NCBI RefSeq assembly: GCF_001043955.1
Contig: NZ_LABZ01000025.1
Coordinates: 62,001 to 126,000, forward strand
Length of the DNA stretch: 64,000 nt
Origin: Methylobacterium tarhaniae
GTDB taxonomy: Bacteria > Pseudomonadota > Alphaproteobacteria > Rhizobiales > Beijerinckiaceae
Direction: 5' to 3'
Shown here: positions 53,610 to 62,872 of the stretch, piece by piece
Numbering within the stretch: position 1 is the first letter of the stretch
Layout of the letters: each line of letters begins with the position of its first letter
The notes under the pieces: model-generated
Database searches by the model: none
Told to the model about the DNA's origin: nothing
What the model saw: only the letters and a program-made list of their open reading frames with translations
Translations under genes and position numbers: made by a program

Positions 53610-54398
53610 ATGGCTGCTCCCTCAGACAACGCTGCCGGGATTGCCGGCGCACCCGGCGGCGAGACGGTCGGCGACGTCGTCCACGCCCGGATCCGGTCCG
53701 ACATCCTGTTCGGCCAGCTCGCGCCGGGCGAGCGGCTGCGGCTCGACGAGGCGAGCCGGCGCTACGGCGTCAGCATCGGCACGATGCGCGAGCTCCTGAA
53801 CCGCCTCGCCTCCGAGGGGCTTGTCGTGGCGGAGGCGCAGCGCGGCTTCGAGGTCGCGCCGGCCTCGGCGACCGAGTTCCGGGAGATCGCGGCCCTGCGC
53901 CTGCTCCTCGAGGGGCACGCGCTCGCCCTCTCCTTCGCGGCGGGCGACCTCGACTGGGAGGCCCGGGTCGTCGCCGCCCACCACAAGCTCGCGGTCACCG
54001 AGCACCGCATGCTCGCGAAGACCGACGCCGATCCGACCCTGGTCCGGCAATGCGACCGCGCCTTCCACCAGGCACTGACCTCGGCCTGCGGCTCGCGCGT
54101 GCTGATGGAGACCATCAGTTCCATCCACGACCGCTACCTGCGCTACCTGTCGCTCGCGGCCATCTTCCGCGGCGACCGGTCGATCCAGGAGCACGCCGAC
54201 CTGCTCGCCTGCGCGCTGGCCCGCGACGCCGGGCGGGCGGCCCGGATCCTGAAGGTCCACATCGACAGCTGCCTGGACTACGCCCTGGCCGACGGGCCGC
54301 CGGCCTGGGCGTCCGGACCCGCCGTGCCTGACCAGGCACCCCCGGCACGGGATGTAGCCCCGCGCATGAAATCCGTCCGGACAACGCGACGCCGTTGA
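53610..54398 (+). CDS. GntR family regulator, FCD type
   Basis: The 262-residue regulator has a GntR winged helix (VHARIRSDILFGQLAPGERLRLDEASRRYGVSIGTMRELLNRLASEGLV) followed by an all-helical FCD ligand domain (DRAFHQALTSACGSRVLMETI, with metal-binding Asp/His residues). It is divergent from the aroQ/ABC import operon, 167 bp between starts, and is probably its ligand-responsive repressor. The C-terminal 30 residues are Pro/Arg-rich and non-conserved in appearance. Confidence 0.9.
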   Translation: MAAPSDNAAGIAGAPGGETVGDVVHARIRSDILFGQLAPGERLRLDEASRRYGVSIGTMRELLNRLASEGLVVAEAQRGFEVAPASATEFREIAALRLLLEGHALALSFAAGDLDWEARVVAAHHKLAVTEHRMLAKTDADPTLVRQCDRAFHQALTSACGSRVLMETISSIHDRYLRYLSLAAIFRGDRSIQEHADLLACALARDAGRAARILKVHIDSCLDYALADGPPAWASGPAVPDQAPPARDVAPRMKSVRTTRRR

Positions 54399-54533
54399 TC
54401 GCCGCGGACGCAGCCGTCGATCAGGTCTCGAAACGGGCGGGACGGGCGCTCGCGACGTCCGGCGCCGGACTCTCCGAGGAGTCGGGCCGAGACGGGCAAG
54501 GGCAACGATGTCCGCCGTCTCGCTCCGGCGATG

Positions 54534-55337
54534 TCAGGCCATGTTGCCCCAGGTGCCGCGATCATCCGGCTTGAGCAGCGGCGACGCGCTCCCGATGAGC
54601 GCGAGTTCGTTCGCCATTTTCAGCAGGTTGGGGCCGAGTCGAAGCATCCGTTCCTCGGTGAAGCGGGAGGATGGACCGGCGACGATCAGGGCACCCGCCG
54701 CAGGCTCGCCCTTCCGCCTGATCACCGCGGCCATCGAGTTCATGCCGGGAGCGTACATGTTCTGGATCAGGCTGAAGCCCCGCTTCCGATGCCCCTGCAG
54801 CATCGCGAGGAGTGCCTCCACGGTGACCGGCGCGTTCGGCCCGTAGCTCGAAGGATCGCCCAAGCCTTGGCGAACCACGATTTCGGTCGCCTGTTGGTCG
54901 CTCAGGGTTGCGAGCCATGCGTGGCCCGCCGCGCTGCATGAGAGTCTCAAGTCGATCCCCATATCGGGATCGTAGAGCAGGCCGACTTTCGCTCCCACCG
55001 CTTTCGCGACCAAAGTCAGCCTGGTGCCATCGAGGATGGCGAGACGAACGAGCTCCTCGGTTTCTCTGGCCAGCCTGTTCATGACCGGCTGCGCGATGTC
55101 GATGATGCCGGACTTGCTCAGGAAGCTCATGCCCATCGACGAGAGCTTCGTGGTGAGCGCGTAATCCCCGCGCTGAAGCGGGCGCACGTACCCGTATTTC
55201 ACCAGCTCGTTCAGGGTGCGATGGCACCCGCTGCGGATCTGGTTGAGCTCGGTCGCGATCGACACGAGCGGCGCGCCGTGCGGACGGGCTGCCAAGTACT
55301 CCAAGATGGCCAGCGCCTTCTCCATCGATCCACTCAT
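54534..55337 (-). CDS. IclR family transcriptional regulator
   Basis: The 267-residue regulator has a winged helix (SMEKALAILEYLAARPHGAPLVSIATELNQIRSGCHRTLNELVKYGYV) and the IclR GAF-like effector domain (LVRLAILDGTRLTLVAKAVGAK, LRLSCSAAGHAWLATLS, GMNSMAAVIRRKGEPAAGALIVAGPSSRFTEERM). IclR proteins usually control aromatic or carboxylate catabolism. It is divergent from the TRAP binding protein gene with a perfect palindrome in between, so it likely regulates both. Confidence 0.92.
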   Translation of the reverse strand: MSGSMEKALAILEYLAARPHGAPLVSIATELNQIRSGCHRTLNELVKYGYVRPLQRGDYALTTKLSSMGMSFLSKSGIIDIAQPVMNRLARETEELVRLAILDGTRLTLVAKAVGAKVGLLYDPDMGIDLRLSCSAAGHAWLATLSDQQATEIVVRQGLGDPSSYGPNAPVTVEALLAMLQGHRKRGFSLIQNMYAPGMNSMAAVIRRKGEPAAGALIVAGPSSRFTEERMLRLGPNLLKMANELALIGSASPLLKPDDRGTWGNMA

Positions 55338-55358
55338 CTCGGCAACCCGTCGAAACAG

Positions 55359-55375
55359 CTTTCAAAATTTGAAAG
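55359..55375. promoter_or_regulatory. Perfect 17-bp palindrome, probable IclR operator
   Basis: CTTTCAAAATTTGAAAG is symmetric about its central A. It starts 22 bp upstream of the iclR-type start codon and about 96 bp upstream of the TRAP gene. A/T-rich palindromes of this length are typical IclR sites. Confidence 0.65.
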
Positions 55376-55470
55376 ATAGTCAAAAAAACTTGCTGCGTCG
55401 ATCCGCGGCCCGTACCAAACGACGGCTCAGATCGCGGGCAGCGACAGCTCGACATGGGAGGACGACGACG

Positions 55471-56493
55471 ATGGCGACGAGCTTCATTCGGCGCAGAGAT
55501 GTGCTGACCGCGATCGCGACCGTGCCGCTGGTTGCCGTACCGTTCATCCGCCGCGCTGCGGCAGCGGAGTTCAGCCTCAAGATCGCGCACCCGCTGGCCG
55601 TGGCGCATCCGACGAATACCCGCCTGCTCGAGGCCGCCGACAAGATCAACAAGGACACCGACGGGCGGGTCGAGCTGCGGATCTTCCCCAACGGCCAGCT
55701 GGGTGGCGAGGCGGACACGCTCAGCCAGCTCCGATCCGGCGCGGTCGAGGGTTACGTCATCGGCGGTCTCGTCGTGTCGACGGTCGTGCCCGCGGCGGCC
55801 CTGGACGGAACCGGGTTCGCCTTCAGCGATGCATCCAAGGTCTGGCCGGCCATGGACGGCAAGCTCGGCGCTCATATCCGTGATGCTTTCGCGAAGAGCA
55901 ATCTGTACGCCACTCGCACGTCCTGGGATCTCGGCTTTCGGGAGATCACCACATCGGTGAAGCCCATCAGGACGGTCTCGGACCTGGCCGGCCTGAAGAT
56001 CCGCGTACCCAGCGCGGCCGCCTACACGAGCCTGTTCAGGGCGCTCGATGCCGCGCCGACCAGCGTGCAGTTCACCGACGTTTATCCGGCCTTGCAAACC
56101 AGGATCGTCGATGCGCAGGAGAACCCGCTCAGCCTGATCGTGACCTCTCGCTTTCATGAGGTCCAGAAATTCTGCTCCTTGACCAATCACATCTGGCAAG
56201 GCAACTGGGTCCTGTTCAACGGTCGCGCCTGGAAGGGCATCCCGGAAAAACTTCAGGCCATCGTCGAGGATCGGCTGAACGAGGCAGGGCGGGCGCAGCG
56301 CAGCGATCTCGCCGGCCTGGAACAGAGCTACCGCGACACCATGATCAAGAGCGGAATCGTCTTCAACGACGTCGATGCCGACTCGTTTCGAGCGAAACTC
56401 AAATCTGCCGGCTACTACACCGACATGCGTCGCAAGTTCGGCGACCAGGCCTTCGACATTCTGGCAGAAGCGACTGGCACGTCTCTCGGGTGA
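55471..56493 (+). CDS. TRAP transporter substrate-binding protein, DctP family
   Basis: The 340-residue periplasmic protein has a Tat/Sec-like signal (FIRRRDVLTAIATVPLVAVPFIRRAAAAE). DctP features are FSLKIAHPLAVAHPTNTRLLEAADKINKDTDGRVELRIFPNGQLGGEADTL and the ligand-carboxylate Arg region DLAGLKIRVPSAAAYTSLF, followed by EVQKFCSLTNHIW. ATG 55471 has GGGAGG upstream. The DctQ and DctM membrane subunits are absent from both sides, so this is an orphan binding protein using a distant transporter, or it has a sensory role. Divergent from the IclR regulator. Confidence 0.9.
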   Translation: MATSFIRRRDVLTAIATVPLVAVPFIRRAAAAEFSLKIAHPLAVAHPTNTRLLEAADKINKDTDGRVELRIFPNGQLGGEADTLSQLRSGAVEGYVIGGLVVSTVVPAAALDGTGFAFSDASKVWPAMDGKLGAHIRDAFAKSNLYATRTSWDLGFREITTSVKPIRTVSDLAGLKIRVPSAAAYTSLFRALDAAPTSVQFTDVYPALQTRIVDAQENPLSLIVTSRFHEVQKFCSLTNHIWQGNWVLFNGRAWKGIPEKLQAIVEDRLNEAGRAQRSDLAGLEQSYRDTMIKSGIVFNDVDADSFRAKLKSAGYYTDMRRKFGDQAFDILAEATGTSLG

Positions 56494-56613
56494 GTCGCCG
56501 TATCGTCCATGGACGCCCTGCCGGTGCGGAACTCATGCCGCCGAGAAGGGGCGGGCTGCTGAGTGCATCATGCGGCGCAGCCGTCCGGTCTCACGTGAAG
56601 CCAAGAGGTCATC

Positions 56614-57300
56614 ATGTCTCTATTGGGCCGGGCAGCGGTCGCGATGTGGTGGAGCATCGAGCCGGAGATGCGCGCGGAGTTCGGCGACTGGCACTCTCAC
56701 GAGCACTTTCCCGAACGGCTGAACATTCCCGGCTTCCTGCGCGGGTCGCGCTGGGCGAGCACGCTCGACACCAGCGGTTACTTCGTTCTCTACGAACTCG
56801 ATGCCTACGAGACGCTCACATCGACCGGGTATCTGGACCGGCTCAACGCGCCGACCCCGTGGTCCACGAAGATGATGCCCCATCACCTGGGAATGGTGCG
56901 CAGCCAGTGCCGTGTCGAGGCGAGCTTCGGGGGCGGCCTGGCGAACGCTCTCGCGACGGTACGGCTGTCGCCGGACGATCGGCACAGATCGGCCTTGCGA
57001 GAGCGCATCGTCGGCACCCTCGCGGAGATCGCTCCCAAGCCGGGCCTGACCGGCGCGCATCTCCTGATCACGCAGACCCCGCCGACGAGCGCACCGACGA
57101 GAGAGCAGGAAATTCGCGGTGCCGACGGCACGGCCGACTGGGTCGTGCTCCTCTCGGGCTACGATTCCCGCATCGTACAGGATACCGTGCAGCAACTCGC
57201 GACCGATACGCTCGATGGCGCGTGTGATGGCAGTGACATCATCGTCGGGCGATACGAATTATCGTTCTGCATGACTGCCGCGGATGTTGCGCGATCATAG
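56614..57300 (+). CDS. Dimeric alpha/beta-barrel (EthD-like) protein, function unknown
   Basis: The 228-residue protein has two related halves: WWSIEPEMRAEFGDWHSHEHFPERLNIPGFLRGSRW (a ferredoxin-like EthD/NIPSNAP pattern with HxH) and a second, weaker half with GLTGAHLLITQTPP. The His pair in WHSHEHFPER is typical of this class, which includes EthD and heme- or substrate-binding monooxygenase partners. It is 120 bp after the TRAP protein gene and probably cotranscribed. The exact reaction cannot be assigned. Confidence 0.65.
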   Translation: MSLLGRAAVAMWWSIEPEMRAEFGDWHSHEHFPERLNIPGFLRGSRWASTLDTSGYFVLYELDAYETLTSTGYLDRLNAPTPWSTKMMPHHLGMVRSQCRVEASFGGGLANALATVRLSPDDRHRSALRERIVGTLAEIAPKPGLTGAHLLITQTPPTSAPTREQEIRGADGTADWVVLLSGYDSRIVQDTVQQLATDTLDGACDGSDIIVGRYELSFCMTAADVARS

Positions 57301-57381
57301 GCCGGCTCGCGTGACGACCACAGGGCGACGGATGCCGAGGGCTCCGCAAGCGAACCGAGCGCCCGTGGATCACTGGGTGCA

Positions 57382-58398
57382 TCAGCGCTCGGTCGCGAGT
57401 TCGGGCGAGAGACGATTGATGACACCGTAGTTCACCGCGGTCCAGAATTCCGACATGTCAGGATCGGCGAACTCGATCTCCGCCGCCTCGATGGCAGCGT
57501 GGTCGGCGCTGACGAGGTAGTCCTCGACGTCGTTCAGCGAGGCGAAGGACAGGACCGAGATGCCGTCGATCTTCGAGCCCTCCGGGTCCTCCTGCGTCGA
57601 GCCGAACGGGTGCAGCTGGGCGTAGCGCCGGACGTAATCCGCCGTCGCCGCCTTCCTGGCCACGAAGTCGGCATGCTCCTTGAGCCAGCGCGCCTGAAAC
57701 GCCTCGCGCGAGAGCCCCGCCCGGCGGCGGTGGATCTTCACCAGGCTGACCGGGTCACGATGCCGCGCGCTCGGGATGACGATGTATTCGCGTGCGACCT
57801 CGCGCGTGACCATCCGGAACGCGGTGTGCTCGTCCGCGATGATACGTTGTGCGTACTGCTCCTGCCCGAGCACCGCCTCGACGTCTTCCTCGGAGCCGTA
57901 GGCGATGTAGGCGAACCCGTCCCAGCCCGGGCGCCGGTAGGCCGGGACGCGGGCGGCCGGGTCGGCCACCAGCTTGCCGTCCGCATCGACCATGGCCCGG
58001 TAGGGCGGCCTGAACGCCGATGAGGCCCCCGAGGCGATCCGGTGCACTTGGTCGTAGCGCAACACCTTGTCGTTCCGGGCGCCCGGTTCCTCGTAGGCGA
58101 ATTTCGGCCCATGCACCTTGCGCCAGTACTCGTCCCAATGCTCGAAGGCACGGTTCCTGTCCGACTCCAGGGCAATTGCGCCCGGGTGCCGGTCCGGATG
58201 GGCGACCTCGTGGCCCGCGCGGTCGACGCCGGAATCGGCGTCGTGCGGGCGCTCGTTCTCGGGCGTCGCATCGCTGCGCGAGACGAAGGTCGGCGTCACG
58301 ATCAGAGGCTTGGTGGTCGAGCCGACGACCCGCCCGTGCGGCGGGCGCTGCAGCAGGTCCGAGCCGGCGAGGTCGGGTGCGACGGTCTGGTTGGTCAT
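57382..58398 (-). CDS. EthD domain-containing protein
   Basis: A 338-residue protein. The first 60 residues are polar and low-complexity. Two EthD-like halves follow: FEHWDEYWRKVHGPKFAYEEPG...YDQVHR and VKIHRRRAGLSREAFQARWLKEHADFVARKAATADYVRRYAQLHPF, each with the W-x-H-G/H-A signature of dimeric barrels. EthD proteins accompany oxidoreductases that degrade ethers, aromatics or terpenoids. It lies 42 bp downstream of the PRISE-type reductase on the same strand, so the two form an operon under the divergent HxlR regulator. Confidence 0.8.
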   Translation of the reverse strand: MTNQTVAPDLAGSDLLQRPPHGRVVGSTTKPLIVTPTFVSRSDATPENERPHDADSGVDRAGHEVAHPDRHPGAIALESDRNRAFEHWDEYWRKVHGPKFAYEEPGARNDKVLRYDQVHRIASGASSAFRPPYRAMVDADGKLVADPAARVPAYRRPGWDGFAYIAYGSEEDVEAVLGQEQYAQRIIADEHTAFRMVTREVAREYIVIPSARHRDPVSLVKIHRRRAGLSREAFQARWLKEHADFVARKAATADYVRRYAQLHPFGSTQEDPEGSKIDGISVLSFASLNDVEDYLVSADHAAIEAAEIEFADPDMSEFWTAVNYGVINRLSPELATER

Positions 58399-58440
58399 GC
58401 GAGCTCCTTCGAGGGGGACGAGGGCTTCGACGGGATGGGT

Positions 58441-59505
58441 TCACGGGATGACGCGTGAGGCCCTGAGGCGTTCGAACAGGTCGAAGAAGGAATCGTCGGT
58501 CGCCTGGTAGTCGAGGAAGCCGAGGCGGCGGCTCTTTCCCATATCAGTCACCACCTCGATGGGCCGGCCGAGGTCCGCGTCCGTGTGCCAGGCCGAGGCG
58601 AGGCGGCCGAGATCGGGTTCGACCAGCCCGTGCCGAGCCGCGATCTCGGCCCAGAGCGGAGCATCGTCGGCCATCTGCGCCTGCAGCGGCCGGACCGTGC
58701 CGTCGAAAGGCGCGGGCTCCAGGCCGAACCAAACCGCGATGCGGCCCCACATCCAGCTCCAGCGAAACACGTCGCCGTTGACGATATTGAACGCCTCGTT
58801 GCGTGCGGCCGGCGTCGTGGCGGCCCAGGCGAGATGGCAGGCGAGCTGCCGGGCATCCGTTATGTCGGTCAGCCCGTTCCACTGCGCGGGGGAGCCGGGG
58901 AAGCGGAACGGGCGGCCGGTCTCGCGGCAGAGCGTGGCGTAGACCGCGAGCGTCACGCCCATGTTCATGGCGTTGCCGAGAGCGTAGCCGATGACGGTGT
59001 GCGGCCGGTGCACGCTCCAGCTAAAGCCGTCCCGCCCCGCGGCAGCGAAGACCTCGTCCTCCTGGGCGTAGTAGAAGTTCTCGATAGGCAGCCGTCCCTG
59101 CTCCTCCCGGAACGGGGTCTCGGGCAAATTACCCTTGCCGTAGGCCTCGAACGGCCCGAGGTAGTGCTTCAGGCCGGTAACCAGCGCGACGTGGCGCACG
59201 CTGCCTGCCAGCCGCAAGCCGTCGAGGAGGTTGCGGACCATCGCGGCATTGACCCGGATGTTCTCGGCCTCGGTCTCCTGGCGCAGCCAGGTGGTGATGA
59301 AGACGTGCGTCGGCGCCCGTGCGGCGAGCGCCTGCCGCAGGCTCCCGGCGTCGAGCAGGTCGGCCGCGACGGGCTCGACCCCGGCAAGGTCGGCAGGCGG
59401 ACGCCGCGCGAGGCCTTGCACCGTCCAACCTCCTTTGACGAGGTGCCGGGCCAGGTTGTTGCCGACGATGCCGCTCACGCCGGCGATCAGTGCCGTTCCG
59501 TTCAT
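58441..59505 (-). CDS. SDR family oxidoreductase, PRISE (progesterone 5-beta-reductase/iridoid synthase-like)
   Basis: The 354-residue extended SDR has cofactor motif LIAGVSGIVGNNLARHLVKGG with GLARRPP (NADPH Arg). The PRISE-specific segments are HVALVTGLKHYLGPFEAYGKG, the catalytic Tyr region in PIENFYYAQEDEVF and WSVHRPHTVIGYALGNAMNMG. In plants this family reduces enones; bacterial members act on small alpha,beta-unsaturated carbonyls. First gene of an operon with the EthD protein. Divergent from the HxlR regulator, 96 bp between starts, containing an inverted repeat. Confidence 0.88.
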   Translation of the reverse strand: MNGTALIAGVSGIVGNNLARHLVKGGWTVQGLARRPPADLAGVEPVAADLLDAGSLRQALAARAPTHVFITTWLRQETEAENIRVNAAMVRNLLDGLRLAGSVRHVALVTGLKHYLGPFEAYGKGNLPETPFREEQGRLPIENFYYAQEDEVFAAAGRDGFSWSVHRPHTVIGYALGNAMNMGVTLAVYATLCRETGRPFRFPGSPAQWNGLTDITDARQLACHLAWAATTPAARNEAFNIVNGDVFRWSWMWGRIAVWFGLEPAPFDGTVRPLQAQMADDAPLWAEIAARHGLVEPDLGRLASAWHTDADLGRPIEVVTDMGKSRRLGFLDYQATDDSFFDLFERLRASRVIP

Positions 59506-59511
59506 GATACT

Positions 59512-59533
59512 CTCCGAACTGGTTCGCTCGGAG
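59512..59533. promoter_or_regulatory. Inverted repeat in the HxlR / PRISE divergent promoter
   Basis: CTCCGA (59512-59517) and TCGGAG (59528-59533) flank a nested CGAAC-TG-GTTCG (59515-59526). It sits 7 bp upstream of the reductase start codon, suited to repression by the neighbouring HxlR protein. Confidence 0.45.
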
Positions 59534-59601
59534 CTAGCCACGCTCAAAGCCCGCCGCTAGACGGCACCGTTTGGGATCATAGGCACCATGAGGTAACCAC
59601 C

Positions 59602-59985
59602 ATGAAGCCGGGCAGCGCGGACGAGGACTGGCGCGAGGATTGTGCGCCACGACGGGTGCTGGAGCTGTTCGCGACCAAGTGGACGAGCATGGTCCTGCAC
59701 ACGCTGCATGCGCGCCACGGTGGTCGGGCGCGGACGGGCATGCTCCACCGGAGCCTGCCCGGCATCTCCAAGAAGATGCTCACCCAGACCCTGCGCGAGA
59801 TGGAGAGCAGCGGTCTCCTGACCCGGCACGTGGCCGGCACGGTTCCGCCGGCGGTCGAGTACCGCCTCACTGCGCTTGGGACCCGCTTCGTCGAGCCGGT
59901 CGAGCTTCTCTACGCTTGGGGTCGAGCGAACGCGGACGCGCTCGACGGCCTCGAAGCCCGGCCGACGTCCCGCCGACAGGCCTGA
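59602..59985 (+). CDS. HxlR family transcriptional regulator
   Basis: The 127-residue MarR/HxlR-type winged helix: a Cys near the N-terminus (REDCAPRRVLELFATKWTSMVLHTL), LHRSLPGISKKMLTQTLREMESSGLLTRHV and the wing PPAVEYRLTALG. The early Cys in HxlR proteins often senses reactive carbonyls or quinones, fitting control of an enone reductase. Divergent from the PRISE gene. Confidence 0.9.
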   Translation: MKPGSADEDWREDCAPRRVLELFATKWTSMVLHTLHARHGGRARTGMLHRSLPGISKKMLTQTLREMESSGLLTRHVAGTVPPAVEYRLTALGTRFVEPVELLYAWGRANADALDGLEARPTSRRQA

Positions 59986-60959
59986 CGGCATGTCCGACGG
60001 GCGTCCATCTAGAGCCGGCCCAGGATGTCTGACATCGGCTTTGAGACCTGCAGCAGACCTTGGAAAGCATGATGTCGGGAATCCGCTAAGGGTCAGCAGC
60101 GTGGATTGCACGAACACAGTCGGAACGTCCGAGTAGGAATGGAAGCCGCTCCTGGAGCAGCCAGGTTGATTGAATTCAGACCGCAAATCTTGCAAGATTG
60201 AGCCGGGCCCGGCGGACAACCAAGCCAGTATTCGCGCGAGGCGATATCCCGCTCTGCTCCCGACGCTTCGGCCATAACGCTCGTCGCACTTCATCTAGTT
60301 CGTGCTCCTGAGGACGGTCGCGACTTCTGCCTGTGGGTGGTGGTCCGCCACCCGCGGCGGTGTTGACCGTTCGCCGTATCCTGCTCGCGTTTGTGCCTGG
60401 CTTGCCGGCCCTAGCCTCGACGTACGGTTGGCTGCGGCTTGTGTGCTCCGCGAGCAGAGACGGAGCGGGTGAACTGTCGTTACGTCTATTCCCCTCGTCA
60501 CAATGGATGAGCTATAAACAGTGCTAAATAGAGGTATGGATCACATGATCCTGCTCGTGATGCACATAGAAACCGGGTCCGATCCCCGGGGCTTGTGGCG
60601 GCTCCGAACAGTCCACCGTCTCGTCGGCCTATCCAGAGAGGTCGGGGTGTCTGGCGTAGTCATCATGAGAAGGTCCGAAGGGACCGAGATGCTGGCAAAT
60701 GACCAGCGCGTCACCCCCGAGTTCCCCGATAGGCTGGGGGTGGCCGCCGCCGTATCGACCTCTCCGGTCGAGTGAACGAGCACGTAACAGGGCAACACGT
60801 ACGGCCTGTCCTGACCGCAAGGTGTGCTGCATGGCGGCGTCTCTTGGTCGAAACAGCGCCACCCTACCCGTCACGCCCTCTTCGTCACCCTCGCCCCGAG
60901 CGCTCCACCGCGCCGACCAAAATGGCCAAAGTTGAGCTTAGCCGCTACCGGAGGCGACT
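59986..60959. other. Long intergenic region, no convincing gene
   Basis: About 970 bp. An 84-codon frame at 60521-60775 on + (MLNRGMDHMILLVMHIETGS) is the only peptide with natural composition but lacks a clear ribosome site. The rest looks like non-coding debris next to a broken integrase. Confidence 0.4.
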
Positions 60960-61535
60960 GGCAGGCCCTTGCTACCGGTGAGGCCGTTCACCCAGCGCCG
61001 GCCGTTGAGCACGATGCCTGTCCGGGCCTCGCCCTCCGGGATCGGCTCCCACTTCACCCACCACGTCCTTCTGCCGCATGACGGCATCGAACTGGATCGC
61101 GGTCGCGAGTGCCAGGGACTCGCGACCCATCTCGATCGCCTTCGGGATGAAGGCTTCGACGTGCTCCCGGTCGAGGGTGACGCGCCGCCGGACCGGCTGC
61201 GGGAAACGAACCTCGGCCAGGAGGTCGCGCACCCGGGCGCAGCCGTCGAGTTCAGCGGCAACGCCGTAGGCGAACAGCTCGCGCAGCTTCTTCATGATGC
61301 CCCAGGCGCGCCGGACGCGCTCCGGCTGACCGGGTGCCTTGGGCTTCTTCGCTGCGTCGTACCGGCGCCAGAAGTCGGCGAGCGTCAGAGACGGCACCAG
61401 GCGGTCGCCGAAGGCCTTCTCGATCAGCGTGAGGACATGCGCATCCTTCTCCCGAGTCCCGAGCGGTCCGATCTTGCAGAATGTTGGAAGGCAGCGCTCG
61501 CGCCTCGTGACGGTGCATAGGTCCGGCGAAAGCAT
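60960..61535 (-). pseudogene. Tyrosine integrase remnant, frameshifted and truncated
   Basis: From about 61535 the frame reads KDAHVLTLIEKAFGDRLVPS and later VEAFIPKAIEMGRESLALATAIQFDAVMRQKDVV, the N-terminal and early catalytic region of a phage integrase (Arg in MRQKD). Around 61050 it shifts frame to continue WEPIPEGEARTGIVLNGRRWV and ends. The His-x2-Arg and Tyr boxes are missing. It is unrelated in sequence to the intact integrase at 32.6-34.2 kb. It sits directly behind the third oxidase operon. Confidence 0.75.
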
Positions 61536-61787
61536 GCCGGCGCCCTCGATCCCGGTTCGCCGCAAACCATGCGGCCCGATCGAAGATCGAGAACAAGGCG
61601 CGATGGCAGCGCAAATCGGACGCTGCTCCGGGCGCCGCTTTCGGAACTTCGGCCGGGACGTCGAGAGGCTCGCTCGCCATCGGGGTCCGGGCCTCCCGTC
61701 GTCGCGCCGCTGGGAGCGAGGACGGGAGCCGAGGGATCCGGAGATCGTCGTCCTCACGGTCGACCGGACGGGCCTTGGCGAAGTGGA

Positions 61788-62120
61788 TCACTGGCCCGCG
61801 AGCACATTCAATCGGGTGAGGAACGTATAGCTCGCCTCCGCGGTCATGATCGCGGCGAAGATTAGGATCGCGATCGGCGGGGCCAGGATCGCGTAGATCA
61901 GGGCCAGCCGCTCCCAGGCGAGATGCATGAACACCGCCATGATCAGTCCCGCCTTGACGATCATGAACAGCAGGATCAGCGACCAGCGCAGGATGCCCTG
62001 GAGGTGAAAATAGTCGACGAGGTAGGAGCAAGCACTCAGCACGAACAGCCAGCCCCAGACGAGCAGGTAGAGCCGAATCGAGTGGCCGTGGTCGGTCCCT
62101 TGGCTCGCGACGGGGTGCAT
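61788..62120 (-). CDS. Cytochrome c oxidase subunit IV family protein
   Basis: The 110-residue protein has three helices: LYLLVWGWLFVLSACSYLVDYF, LILLFMIVKAGLIMAVFMHLAWE and LALIYAILAPPIAILIFAAIM. The VKAG...FMHL motif is typical of the CtaF/CyoD-like family. ATG 62120 follows GGAGGAC. It ends the third oxidase operon, 9 bp after the subunit III stop. Confidence 0.88.
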   Translation of the reverse strand: MHPVASQGTDHGHSIRLYLLVWGWLFVLSACSYLVDYFHLQGILRWSLILLFMIVKAGLIMAVFMHLAWERLALIYAILAPPIAILIFAAIMTAEASYTFLTRLNVLAGQ

Positions 62121-62129
62121 GCCGTCCTC

Positions 62130-62852
62130 CTACCAGAGATAGAACAGAGCAAAGATAAAAACCCAGACGAGATCGACGAAATGCCAGTAGAGACCCGCAA
62201 TCTCGACGTTTTCGTATCCTCCGCGCTGGCTGGTGAAGAAACCGCGCCGTCCCACGTCGAAATCGCCCCGCCAGACCTTGCGGGCGACGATGGCCAGGAC
62301 GATGACCCCGATGGTGACGTGGGTCCCGTGGAAGCCGGTGATCATGAAGAAGGTCGAGCCGAACTGGTGCGCCCCCCAGGAATTCGTCCAGGGCCGGACG
62401 CCCTCGCGGATCAGCTTCGTCCACTCGAAGGCCTGCATGCCGACGAAGGTCGCGCCCAGGACAGCGGTCGCGAGCATCAGCAGCGCCGTGGCGCGGCGGT
62501 TCCGCTTGTAGCCTTGAGCGACCGCCATGGCCATCGTGCCGCTGCTTGAGATGAGAACGAAGGTCATGATCGCGATCAGGATCAGGGGCAGCTCGGTGCC
62601 CCCGATCTCCAGGGCGAAGACCTCGCTGGCGTTCGGCCAGGGCACCGTCGTCGACATGCGCACGGTCATGTAGCCGATCAGGAAGCAGCCGAACACGAAG
62701 GTGTCGCTGAGCAGGAAGATCCACATCATGGCCTTGCGCCACGAGGCCCCCGCGAAGGCCTGGCGGTCGGCCGCCCATTCGCCGGAGAAGCGCCGCCATC
62801 GGCTCGGCGGACCATCGACGGTGGGGAGAGGGGGCAGAACGGTCTCTGTCAT
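62130..62852 (-). CDS. Heme-copper oxidase subunit III
   Basis: The 240-residue subunit III: WIFLLSDTFVFGCFLIGYMTVR, ELPLILIAIMTFVLISSSGTMAMAV, FVGMQAFEWTKLI, GSTFFMITGFHGTHVTIGVIVLAIVA and the closing VEIAGLYWHFVDLVWVFIFALFYLW. This is a full-length member with canonical Glu and His positions. ATG 62852 starts 20 bp after the preceding gene's stop. The longer upstream frame is a shadow of the next gene. Confidence 0.93.
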   Translation of the reverse strand: MTETVLPPLPTVDGPPSRWRRFSGEWAADRQAFAGASWRKAMMWIFLLSDTFVFGCFLIGYMTVRMSTTVPWPNASEVFALEIGGTELPLILIAIMTFVLISSSGTMAMAVAQGYKRNRRATALLMLATAVLGATFVGMQAFEWTKLIREGVRPWTNSWGAHQFGSTFFMITGFHGTHVTIGVIVLAIVARKVWRGDFDVGRRGFFTSQRGGYENVEIAGLYWHFVDLVWVFIFALFYLW

Positions 62853-62872
62853 GATGCGTCGTCCCGAGGGAG

